From assembly GCA_030681795.1 (NCBI GenBank), contig JAUXRG010000020.1:62001-126000 (forward strand): a DNA stretch of 64,000 nucleotides. The letters are read 5' to 3'. The position numbers and the translations under genes were made by a program. A model generated the notes under the pieces. The model saw nothing but the letters and a program-made list of their open reading frames with translations. It had not been told where the DNA came from and ran no database searches. This stretch comes from Rubrivivax sp. GTDB taxonomy: Bacteria; Pseudomonadota; Gammaproteobacteria; Burkholderiales; Burkholderiaceae_C. Shown here piece by piece: positions 29,415 through 37,008 of this stretch; the first letter of the stretch is position 1, and each line of letters starts with the position of its first letter.

Positions 29415-29827
29415 TCGCCGCCGGCCATTGGGCGACGCTGTCAGCCGCGTTGGCACTCTGCGGGTGTCAGAGTTGCCCGCCGTACCGCGCCGGCTGGTAC
29501 CTCAACGACGCGCCGCCCGCGGCCCCGACGGTTTATCTGGCGCTGCTGCACGAAGGCCAGATCCCGACTTCGGTCAAACGCGTGGTTCTCAACCCTGGAC
29601 CCGACGGCGCGTCGGGGTGGTCGCTGGGGCTGAACAGGACGTTGCCGGCAGGCGGGCTGCTGCTTCTGCCGGCAAGCTCGTTCGAAGGCGATAGCGGACC
29701 TTTCGGCATCTGCCAGCTGCCTGTTGCCGTCCGTATCGAATGCACGGCCGGGACACGCCAATTCCCGGTCACAGGAACCTTGCCGAACTATCTGCATGAC
29801 GGCTGGCTACAGGCGTGTTCGCGATGA
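29411..29827 (+). CDS. Predicted lipoprotein downstream of the patatin-like gene
   Basis: A 138-residue exported protein. The N-terminus (WATLSAALALCGCQS) is a short signal with a lipobox-like LALC/LCGC, so lipid attachment is probable. The mature part is beta-rich with cysteines in CQSCPPY, GICQLP, RIECTAG and LQACSR. It starts at an ATG that overlaps the patatin stop as ATGA and ends overlapping the next start the same way, so all three genes are coupled. No family recognised; it may be a partner of the membrane lipase. Confidence 0.65.
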   Translation: MIAAGHWATLSAALALCGCQSCPPYRAGWYLNDAPPAAPTVYLALLHEGQIPTSVKRVVLNPGPDGASGWSLGLNRTLPAGGLLLLPASSFEGDSGPFGICQLPVAVRIECTAGTRQFPVTGTLPNYLHDGWLQACSR

Positions 29828-30720
29828 AGGCCGGTTGCCGCGTCCTGGTCATCGCCTGTGGACTTTCACTGGCCGCGCCCATGGCCATGGGGCAGCGCAG
29901 CACAGCGGAAGTGAGAGAGTCGCAGCAGCGCTACGAATCCAGCGCCGCCGGATGGCGCAAGAGTTCGCTGCGCAGTCCTCGTTTATCTCCGGCCGAAATC
30001 GAGACCCTCAACGACATTCGCTTCATCTACGAACGATCGCCCTCGCCGAAGGCGGCGTCGTTGCGCCGCTTCGGCGAGCGCAAGGTCGTCATCAGCGATG
30101 GCTTGATGTCGCTGGTCGAAGACTTGATCCGTGCCGATGCGATCACCGCTGCGGCGACTCCCAGACAAGCCGCCGATCGGCGCGACTGCTTCACGGCGTT
30201 CGGCCGCCTGGCGCTGGGGGTCGCGCGGGACAACGCGCGCCTCGCGACGCAGGACAGGCGCGCGCGGCTGCGGGCGGTGCCGCGGTTGTCGGCTTTCGTC
30301 GACGGCAGGTCGGCCGACGGCTGTCGCGGCATCGAGCCGGCCGAACTGGTCCAGCCGGCGATCGAAGAGGCGGTGGCTGTGGCCGCCGATGCTGCGCTCG
30401 TTTGGTTGCTCGCCCGCCAGGCAGCCTTGCACTTGCTGCCGGCAGCCAATACGGGAGCCGCAACTTGTGCCAGTGAAATTGCCGATCGGGCCGCGGTGCA
30501 GCATGCAACTGCCAGCGGCGTCGACGTGCTGCGGGCTTATCCGATGGTGCTGGCACATGCCGTGCTGTTCGGCCAGGCCCCACCTGGCGCGCCGTCCGCG
30601 TCCTGTCCGCTGGCGCGCGAACGGATCGCCGGTTTTTTCCAAGCCGCTGCGCCTCAAGCTGCGGGTTCGGATCTCCCCGCGCTCCGATCGCGTGCGCTGG
30701 CGGCATGGCCCGACTACTAG
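29824..30720 (+). CDS. Exported protein of unknown function
   Basis: A 298-residue protein with a Sec signal peptide (VLVIACGLSLAAPMAMGQRS; cleavage probably after AMG). The mature part is helical and charged, with Cys in RRDCFTAFG, DGCRGIE, ATCASEI and ASCPLARE that could form disulfides. No catalytic motif recognised. The ATG at 29824 overlaps the previous stop (ATGA), completing a three-gene coupled operon with the patatin-like protein and the lipoprotein. Confidence 0.65.
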   Translation: MKAGCRVLVIACGLSLAAPMAMGQRSTAEVRESQQRYESSAAGWRKSSLRSPRLSPAEIETLNDIRFIYERSPSPKAASLRRFGERKVVISDGLMSLVEDLIRADAITAAATPRQAADRRDCFTAFGRLALGVARDNARLATQDRRARLRAVPRLSAFVDGRSADGCRGIEPAELVQPAIEEAVAVAADAALVWLLARQAALHLLPAANTGAATCASEIADRAAVQHATASGVDVLRAYPMVLAHAVLFGQAPPGAPSASCPLARERIAGFFQAAAPQAAGSDLPALRSRALAAWPDY

Positions 30721-31260
30721 CCTGACCTCGTGCGACGGCGCCGTAGCAGGTCGACCCCTTCGGGTGTCCCTGCATGAATCCGAGCGAGTTGCGCGAGCGG
30801 CGGCTTCGAGGCGACGAACTCAACACAGCGGATGTCGCCGAAGGGTCGGGACCCGGCCTAGACGAACGATAGCTGTATGGCAGCCCAACTCGACCGGCAG
30901 GTTTCGGATAACGAGTTCAGGAGCTTGGTTGGCCGCACCCGACCCAATGCCGAAGTAGACGGTGCGCGATTCGCCGCCCGTCAGCAGTCGCACAGGCAAC
31001 GGCTCGGAACTGTCTACGCCAGCCCGGCCTGGAGACAAGGGCCCTGACAATGCCCGGGCGGGTCTGATGGATCAGCTCAAGGTCCGCAGCGGCGCCGCGC
31101 GGCCACAGGCGCAGCGCAGCGCGGTATCGGATAGGTGCCCCGCAAGAAGCGTTTGACGGCACTTCCGCCTTTCCGCTGGTGAGTGCGCCCGCCCAGCCGC
31201 AGACTGAGCGCCCGAACACCCAGCCTGTGCTGGGCAGCGATCTCCAGAACAGGTGCATTC
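30721..31260. other. Intergenic region of 540 bases
   Basis: No convincing gene. A short minus-strand frame near 30820-31050 is somewhat protein-like (TGGESRTVYFGIGSGA) but has no recognisable family or ribosome-binding site. The promoter of the downstream lipoprotein gene is expected at the right end. Confidence 0.35.
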
Positions 31261-31869
31261 ATGAAGCCAGCATCCCTTGTCAGCGCTTGCGCACTTGCGG
31301 CTCTTGCGGTGCTCAACGCCGGCTGCGTTGCCTTGCCGATGCAGGTCTACGTTTCGGATGGCGCCCAGGGATCGCCGGTATATGAGCGGTGCTCATTCAA
31401 CCCGGAGGTGCCTCTCGGCGTAAAGCTGGAACAAGCGGGCGTGCACGCGATCATCTCGGTCGTTCAGCATCGGGACCACGCCTTGGTCGGCGTCCGGTTC
31501 GATGTGCCGCGAGGCACGACCCTGGTACTGCGCGAGAACACGATCAAGGTCGACGCAAGAGACGGCGTGGCGCCGCGCGTGGCACCGTTCCCGAACGTCA
31601 ATCCGGCCGCGCCCGCTCTATTCCCGGAATCGCCCGCGATCCAGAAGCTGGTGCTGCCGGTCGATACGCCCCTCCGTGGCGACACCTCTCGGATGGGCAA
31701 CACGTCGTATGACAGGCACTACTGGATCGCCGCACCGCTCCAAGGATTGTTGGCGCCTGAGGTGTGGGTGACCCTGCCCGAATTCGCGACCGACTCCGGG
31801 CCGTCAGGCTTCCCGGAGGTTCACTTCATCAAACGATTCGTGATCGGACAGGCCTTGTTCAACTGTTAG
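31261..31869 (+). CDS. Predicted lipoprotein of unknown function
   Basis: A 202-residue protein with a classical lipoprotein signal: LVSACALAALAVLNAGCVA, lipobox LNAGC with Cys at residue 22. The mature part is beta-rich (HAIISVVQHRDHALVGVRFD) with only three further cysteines. The ATG at 31261 starts directly before the signal peptide. It stands alone, 540 bases after the patatin operon and in the same direction, so it could belong functionally to the same exported-protein island. No family recognised. Confidence 0.65.
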   Translation: MKPASLVSACALAALAVLNAGCVALPMQVYVSDGAQGSPVYERCSFNPEVPLGVKLEQAGVHAIISVVQHRDHALVGVRFDVPRGTTLVLRENTIKVDARDGVAPRVAPFPNVNPAAPALFPESPAIQKLVLPVDTPLRGDTSRMGNTSYDRHYWIAAPLQGLLAPEVWVTLPEFATDSGPSGFPEVHFIKRFVIGQALFNC

Positions 31870-32235
31870 TGCCGCGCCACCGCCGCTCCCTGTAGCAAGC
31901 CACAAAACGGCCTTCCTTGGGCGCCGGTTCGTGGCCTGGACTTCGTGCAGCAAGTGGCAGCTTTGCTGCCGCTCATCGCGAACGTCAGCTCGCTGCCTTC
32001 GAGATCAGAGTTGTGACAGGTCGAGCCCGACCCGAAGCGGTCGATCGCGCAAGGCGATGCCGGACGTGCACGCCAGTGCGAGCCCGTTTTGACTGTGTGG
32101 GTCGTGAGCACGACCTGCGCAAATAGCACTGGCCTCAGGAGTCGGCCAACGCACAGACGCGTGCAGCGGCAAACCGACGGGCACCAGTCGGCGTGCCCGC
32201 GCCGTTTACATCTTCGTCATGACAGCGCGTGAGGT
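31870..32235. other. Intergenic region without a gene
   Basis: About 370 bases between the lipoprotein gene and the HxlR operator. No coding frame or recognisable RNA; nothing else seen. Confidence 0.35.
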
Positions 32236-32255
32236 CCAGTCCAGAATCTGAAGCG
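32236..32255 (+). promoter_or_regulatory. Candidate HxlR operator, copy 1
   Basis: CCAGTCCAGAATCTGAAGCG lies 22 bases upstream of the HxlR ATG. Its reverse complement, with one mismatch, recurs at 32992-33011 upstream of the FAD oxidoreductase. The core CAGAATCTG is itself a short palindrome. Autoregulation by the HxlR protein is inferred. Confidence 0.5.
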
Positions 32256-32277
32256 CTTGGTTTCGGGAGTCCACGCC

Positions 32278-32979
32278 ATGGAGAACAGTCATAGCCAGTT
32301 CTGCACGGTGGCGCGCAGCGCCGAGGTCCTGTGCGAACGCTGGACACCGCTGGTGCTGCGCGAACTGCTGTGCGGCAGCCGGCGTTTCAACGACCTGCAT
32401 CGCGGCGTGCCGCGCATGTCGAGCAGCCTGCTGGCGCAGCGGCTTCGCCGTCTGGAGGAGTTCGGTGTCGTGCGCCGCACGGCCCTGGGCAACGTGTGGG
32501 AGTACAGCCTCACGTCGGCGGGCGAGGATCTGCGCCCGATCATCATGGCGCTCGGCCATTGGGGCGCGCGCTGGATCGGCACCCGTCTGCGCAAGGACGA
32601 ACTCGACGCCGGCCTGCTGATGTGGGACGTGCGCCGATCGGTGCGCATCGAGGAGTTTCCGTCCGTCTGCGTCGTCATCCACTTCCGATTCCGCGACGCG
32701 CGCGCGGGCGAGCGGCAATGGTGGCTCGTGGTGGAGGATGGCGCGGCCGACCTGTGCCGCGACGATCCCGGCCGCGAGGTGACGCTCGTTGTCGAGGCCA
32801 CGGTGCGTGGCCTGACCGAGGTCTGGGCCGGTGACCGCACGCCCGAACAGGTGACGCAGTCCGGCGAACTCCGTGTCGACGGCGCTCGGCGCAGCGCGGC
32901 CAAGCTATGGACGTGGCTGGGCGCCAGCGCGTTTGCCCCGACGCGGCGCGAAGCCGTGCAGATGGCCGCATCTCCCTAG
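32278..32979 (+). CDS. HxlR-family regulator with C-terminal SCP2-like domain
   Basis: A 233-residue transcriptional regulator. Residues 7-100 are the HxlR winged helix: CTVARSAEVLCERWTPLVLR, then FNDLHRGVPRMSSSLLAQRL. Residues 120-210 resemble an SCP2-like sterol-carrier fold (FPSVCVVIHFRFRDARAGER), a combination known in HxlR proteins that sense small hydrophobic ligands. It precedes the FAD oxidoreductase gene by about 100 bases in the same direction. Two near-identical 20-base sites, one before each gene, suggest it controls both. The ATG at 32278 gives the standard N-terminus. Confidence 0.85.
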   Translation: MENSHSQFCTVARSAEVLCERWTPLVLRELLCGSRRFNDLHRGVPRMSSSLLAQRLRRLEEFGVVRRTALGNVWEYSLTSAGEDLRPIIMALGHWGARWIGTRLRKDELDAGLLMWDVRRSVRIEEFPSVCVVIHFRFRDARAGERQWWLVVEDGAADLCRDDPGREVTLVVEATVRGLTEVWAGDRTPEQVTQSGELRVDGARRSAAKLWTWLGASAFAPTRREAVQMAASP

Positions 32980-32991
32980 TTCACAGCCCAA

Positions 32992-33011
32992 CGCTTCAGA
33001 TTTTGGACTGG
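32992..33011 (-). promoter_or_regulatory. Candidate HxlR operator, copy 2
   Basis: CGCTTCAGATTTTGGACTGG is the reverse complement of copy 1 with 19 of 20 bases matching. It lies between the HxlR gene and the FAD oxidoreductase, 71 bases before the latter's start codon, so the regulator probably acts on that promoter too. Confidence 0.5.
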
Positions 33012-33082
33012 TCTGCCCCCGTCGTGGCAACGAGACTGACCTGCATGTCAGCTCGACATCACGACTCTCGAAGGGGCATGAA

Positions 33083-34504
33083 ATGGCGACCAAGCTCGCA
33101 GGACTCAATGGCAAAACGGTAGAACTCAACCCCGAGACGCTGCAAGCCTTCAAGACGGCGTTCAAGGGCCAGGTACTCAGCGCAGACGACGCAGGGTTCG
33201 AGGACTCGCGCAAGATCTGGAACGCGATGATCGACCGCCGGCCGGGCCTGATCGCCCGCTGCACGGGAACGGCCGATGTGGTGCAGGCCGTGCGCTTCGC
33301 GCGCCAGCACGGCGTGCTCAGTTCCGTGCGCGGCGGTGGCCACAACATCGCCGGGCTCGCGGTCTGCGAGGGGGGCCTGATGATCGACATGTCGCTGCTG
33401 CGCGGCGTGTGGGTCGATGCCGCGCGTCGCGTCGCGCAGGCGCAAGCCGGTTGCACGCTCGGCGATGTCGACCGCGAGACGCAGCTGCACGGCTTGGCCG
33501 CCGTGCTCGGTTTCGTCTCGGCCACCGGCATCGCGGGGCTGACGGTCGGCGGTGGCTTCGGCTACCTGACGCGAAGCCACGGCTGGACGTGCGACAACCT
33601 GGTGTCGATGGAAGTCGTCACTGCGGCGGCGCAAGTGCTGCGCGTCTCAGAGACAGAACACACCGAGCTGTTCTGGGCCCTGCGCGGTGGCGGCGGCAAC
33701 TTCGGCATCGTCACGTCCTTCGAGTACAAACTCTTTCCCGTCGGCCCCGACATCCTCGGCGGTGCGATCGCCTGGCGCGGCGAAGACGCCAAGCAGGTGC
33801 TCGATGCGTACCGCGAATTCAGCGCCAAGGCGCCGCGCGAGCTGACCACCGTCGCGGTGCTGCGCCGGGCGCCGCCCGCGCCCTGGCTGCCGAAGGAGGT
33901 GCACGGCCAGCCGATCATCGCGCTCTTCGTTTGCCACAGCGGCAAGGTCGAGGACGGCGAGGCGCTGCTCGCGCCCTTGCGCAAGCTGGGCCGGCCGGTG
34001 GCCGACACCGTGATGCGACGGCCTTACGCGCAGATGCAGAGCCTGCTTGACGCGACTCAACCCAAGGGACGGCGCTACTACTGGAAGTCGCACTACCTGG
34101 CTGGCATCGACAGTCGCACGATCGACCTCGCCGCCGAGCATGCGGGCCGCATCCGCTCGCCGCATTCGGCGATCCTGCTGTTCCAGATTCAGGGCGCGCT
34201 CAACGAGCGTCCCGCCGGCTACTCGCCGGCCGGCAACCGCAACGCGGCCTACGTGCTCAACATCGCCGGTGCGTGGGAGAGCGCGGCCGACGATGCCGTC
34301 AACGTGGCCTGGGCGCGCGAGTGCTTCGAGGCCATGCGCGCCTGCTCGACCGGCGGCACCTACATCAACTTCCTGACCGAGGAAGAGGGCCGCGACCGCA
34401 TCGAGGCGGCGTACAGCCCGGCGGACTTGGGCAAGCTCGCTGCCCTCAAGCGCCGCTACGACCCGGACAACCTCTTCCGCCACACGAAGAGCATCGCAGC
34501 CTGA
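33083..34504 (+). CDS. FAD-binding oxidoreductase, berberine bridge enzyme-like
   Basis: A 473-residue flavoprotein of the FAD_binding_4/BBE family. The FAD domain reads DVVQAVRFARQHGVLSSVRG, then GGHNIAG; the His in GGHN is the usual covalent FAD attachment site. SATGIAGLTVGGGFGYLTR and RGGGGNFGIVTSFEY complete the flavin site. The second (cysteinyl) attachment of bicovalent enzymes appears absent (SATG in place of a Cys motif). The C-terminal BBE segment ends RRYDPDNLFRHTKSI. Such enzymes oxidise sugars, alcohols or aromatic compounds with O2. The substrate is unknown. The ATG at 33083 starts MATKLAG. Confidence 0.85.
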   Translation: MATKLAGLNGKTVELNPETLQAFKTAFKGQVLSADDAGFEDSRKIWNAMIDRRPGLIARCTGTADVVQAVRFARQHGVLSSVRGGGHNIAGLAVCEGGLMIDMSLLRGVWVDAARRVAQAQAGCTLGDVDRETQLHGLAAVLGFVSATGIAGLTVGGGFGYLTRSHGWTCDNLVSMEVVTAAAQVLRVSETEHTELFWALRGGGGNFGIVTSFEYKLFPVGPDILGGAIAWRGEDAKQVLDAYREFSAKAPRELTTVAVLRRAPPAPWLPKEVHGQPIIALFVCHSGKVEDGEALLAPLRKLGRPVADTVMRRPYAQMQSLLDATQPKGRRYYWKSHYLAGIDSRTIDLAAEHAGRIRSPHSAILLFQIQGALNERPAGYSPAGNRNAAYVLNIAGAWESAADDAVNVAWARECFEAMRACSTGGTYINFLTEEEGRDRIEAAYSPADLGKLAALKRRYDPDNLFRHTKSIAA

Positions 34505-34636
34505 CAGACGGGTTTGCGCGCTGTCGCTCAACGCGGGCTGCTGCATGGATACCACCCAGCCGTGCGCAGGTCGTCGCAGCAAAGCATCTACGCGGACGCC
34601 ACTCGATTCAACGGATGACCACCACCGGAGTCAAAA

Positions 34637-35815
34637 ATGAAACTCATCGCTTCCCTCTGCCTTTCCCTCGGCGTCCTGTGCGCGACGGCCGCCCATGCCG
34701 ATGCCGTCACCGACTGGAACATCGTGTCCGGCGACGTGATCGTCGAAGCCAAGATTGGCACGCCACCTGCCGTTCGCGTGATGGCGATCGTGCAGACCGC
34801 TGCGCATCTGGCGGTGCAGACCGCGACGCACCGCGGCGCTTCCGTCGAAGCCGCCCTGGCCGCGGCGCACCGCGTGACGCTGGCCAAGCTGTTGCCGGCG
34901 CAGCAGGCGATGATCGATGCGGCGTCCCGGGCTGCGCTCGGCCAGATGGCCGACAGCGCCGCGAAGTTCGACGGCATCGCTGACGGCGAAAGAGCGGCCA
35001 ACGCCGTGCTCGGCGCACGCACCGACGATGGCGCCGCGACGCCCGAGACCTATCGCCCGCACACCACCGCCGGCGTCTATGTGCCCACGGCCACGCCCGC
35101 CGTCACGCAGTGGCCGCAGCGCAAGCCCTGGCTGATGACGAACGCCGCGCAATTCCGCCCCGCCGCGCCGCCGGCGCTGACGAGCGATGCCTGGGCGCGC
35201 GACTTCAACGAAGTCAAGACTTTCGGTGGCCGCACGAGCGCGCGCCGCAGCGCCGAGCAAACCGAGGTGGCGCGCTTCTGGGACTATTCGGCACCGCCGA
35301 TCTACCACGCGCTCGTGCGCTCGGTGGCGCTGCAACCGGGGCGCGACGTGGCGCGCAACGCGCGCCTGTTCGCCGCTGTTGCGCAGGCAATGGACGACGC
35401 GCTGATCGCCGTGTTCGACGCCAAGTACCACTACAAGCTCTGGCGCCCCGTCACCGCGATCCGCAACGCCGACCTGGACGGCAATGACACCACCACCAGC
35501 GACGCGGGCTGGACGCCGCTGATCGACGTGCCGATGCATCCCGAGTACCCGAGCGCACACAGCGTGCTCGCGTCCGCGCTCGGCACCGTCCTCGAAGCCG
35601 AGATCGGGTCGGGTCCGATGCCCGTGCTCGAGACGTCGAGCCCCACAGCCAAAGGCGCGACGCGGCGCTACACCAGCGTCGGCGCCTTGGTGCAGGAAGT
35701 TGGCGACGCCCGCATCTGGGGCGGCATTCACTACCGCACCGCGACCGAAGTCGGCGCGCGCATGGGCCGCCAGGTGGGTGAACTCGCGGCGGTGTGGTTG
35801 CGCTCAGCGCTCTAG
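34637..35815 (+). CDS. Exported PAP2-superfamily protein, vanadium-dependent haloperoxidase-like
   Basis: A 392-residue secreted protein with a Sec signal peptide (IASLCLSLGVLCATAAHADA). The vanadate/phosphate-binding motifs of the vanadium haloperoxidase-type PAP2 family are present: YHYKLWRPVTAIR, HPEYPSAHS and GIHYRTATEVG. Members use vanadate to oxidise halides with hydrogen peroxide, or act as phosphatases; the motifs cannot separate these. It lies 132 bases after the FAD oxidoreductase in the same direction. If both are exported or co-expressed, the oxidase could supply peroxide, but the oxidoreductase has no signal peptide, so a link is speculative. Confidence 0.8.
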   Translation: MKLIASLCLSLGVLCATAAHADAVTDWNIVSGDVIVEAKIGTPPAVRVMAIVQTAAHLAVQTATHRGASVEAALAAAHRVTLAKLLPAQQAMIDAASRAALGQMADSAAKFDGIADGERAANAVLGARTDDGAATPETYRPHTTAGVYVPTATPAVTQWPQRKPWLMTNAAQFRPAAPPALTSDAWARDFNEVKTFGGRTSARRSAEQTEVARFWDYSAPPIYHALVRSVALQPGRDVARNARLFAAVAQAMDDALIAVFDAKYHYKLWRPVTAIRNADLDGNDTTTSDAGWTPLIDVPMHPEYPSAHSVLASALGTVLEAEIGSGPMPVLETSSPTAKGATRRYTSVGALVQEVGDARIWGGIHYRTATEVGARMGRQVGELAAVWLRSAL

Positions 35816-35939
35816 CAACAGCAGGCCGACAGTTGACCCGAAGGCCTTCTTTCTGGCGGCGGTGGTTGCAGTCCGCTCCTGGCCGGCAGCGTGAGCGCAC
35901 TTCCGAGCGCGAAAGCGGAAGTCAGCAGGAGCTTCGCGC

Positions 35940-36557
35940 TCAGGCCTTCGCCTTAGGTTGAGAAGCATGAATGACCTCGCCGCGCGCCAGCATCGCCACC
36001 AGTTGGGCGATGCGCTTGGCGCGTGTCTCGGGCTTCACGGCAGTCTGTATTCGCCAAAGCACCGCATAGCGGTTGGCCGCGTTGACGGTCGCGAAGAAAG
36101 CCTTGGCCTTGGGCTCGGCTTCCAGCGCCATCAACAGGTCACTCGGCACTGCCGACGTGCGCGCTCCGTCGTAAGCCTGCGCCCAACGACCGTCGGCCTT
36201 GGCCGCCTCGATCTGCGCAAAGCCAGCTTCTCTCATGCTGCCCGCGTCGATGAGCGCGGCAACCTTCTCGACGTTGATCTTCGACCAGACGCTGCGAGCG
36301 CGCCGCGGCGTGAAGCGCTGCAGAAAGTGCTGGTCGTCGAGGCCCTTCTTTTGGCCGTCGATCCAGCCCCAGCACAGCGCGATCTCTACCGCCTCGGCAT
36401 ACGTGACGGTGGCTTCAAGGGCGCCACGCTTGGCAAGCATCAGCCACAGGCCATCGGAGGTGGCGTGATGCTTCCTCAGCCACGTCTCGAACGCCTTTGC
36501 GTTCTTGAACAGGACCGGCATGGTGTCGGGTGAGCTGGCGGAATTGACGGCAGGCAT
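35940..36557 (-). CDS. YdeI/OmpD-associated family protein
   Basis: A 205-residue soluble protein of the YdeI family. Recognisable segments are VLFKNAKAFETWLRKHHATS, then AVEIALCWGWIDGQKKGLDD and FLQRFTPRRARSVWSKINVE. The C-terminus has the usual PSDLLMALEAEPKAKAFF block. Proteins of this family are widespread, cytoplasmic and linked to bacteriocin or cationic-peptide tolerance in a few species; the biochemical role is unknown. The ATG at 36557 is used; a GTG directly upstream is possible. It is convergent with the haloperoxidase-like gene and stands alone. Confidence 0.85.
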   Translation of the reverse strand: MPAVNSASSPDTMPVLFKNAKAFETWLRKHHATSDGLWLMLAKRGALEATVTYAEAVEIALCWGWIDGQKKGLDDQHFLQRFTPRRARSVWSKINVEKVAALIDAGSMREAGFAQIEAAKADGRWAQAYDGARTSAVPSDLLMALEAEPKAKAFFATVNAANRYAVLWRIQTAVKPETRAKRIAQLVAMLARGEVIHASQPKAKA

Positions 36558-36647
36558 CACTTCGAGTGTGACGCATCAGAGCCTGCACGCCCTTTCTTGG
36601 CTGCCGGCTGCGATGGAGCAAAGCGGTCAGCGGCGAAAGACGGATCG

Positions 36648-36751
36648 TGGCCGTCCAGTGCCGGCCGCGGAAGTCAGCTGTCTGGCTGCGCAGCGCGGAT
36701 GTCAACTGTGCGGCGGTGAGATCGCGCGCCCCGCTGTCGCTGGCCGACCCA
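36648..36751. repeat. 104-bp direct repeat, copy A
   Basis: Identical over all 104 bases to 40265-40368 and in the same orientation. It starts TGGCCGTCCAGTG and ends TGGCCGACCCA. The two copies bracket the NACHT gene (3617 bases apart). It holds no gene or recognisable insertion-sequence end. The rest of 36558-37008 has no credible coding frame. Confidence 0.9.
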
Positions 36752-37008
36752 CAAGCGACATCCGCTGCCCTGTACACGTCGCCCCAAAAGCGGACGCTCG
36801 GACTCGACCTAGCCGTCCGCGGGCCAAGCCGAAGCGGGTGAAATTTCCTACGCACCACAAGTGCGAGTTGCTGTACACCCTGGGCTGCGACGATCTCCTT
36901 GCGGTTGTATAGGTTTGGGTGCCCTGGCTTTGAGTCCAGCCCGTTCAGCACCGGGCAGTGAGGGTGGACGGCGCGAGCGGCAACTCGAAGGACCAGCGCG
37001 GCAAGCCG

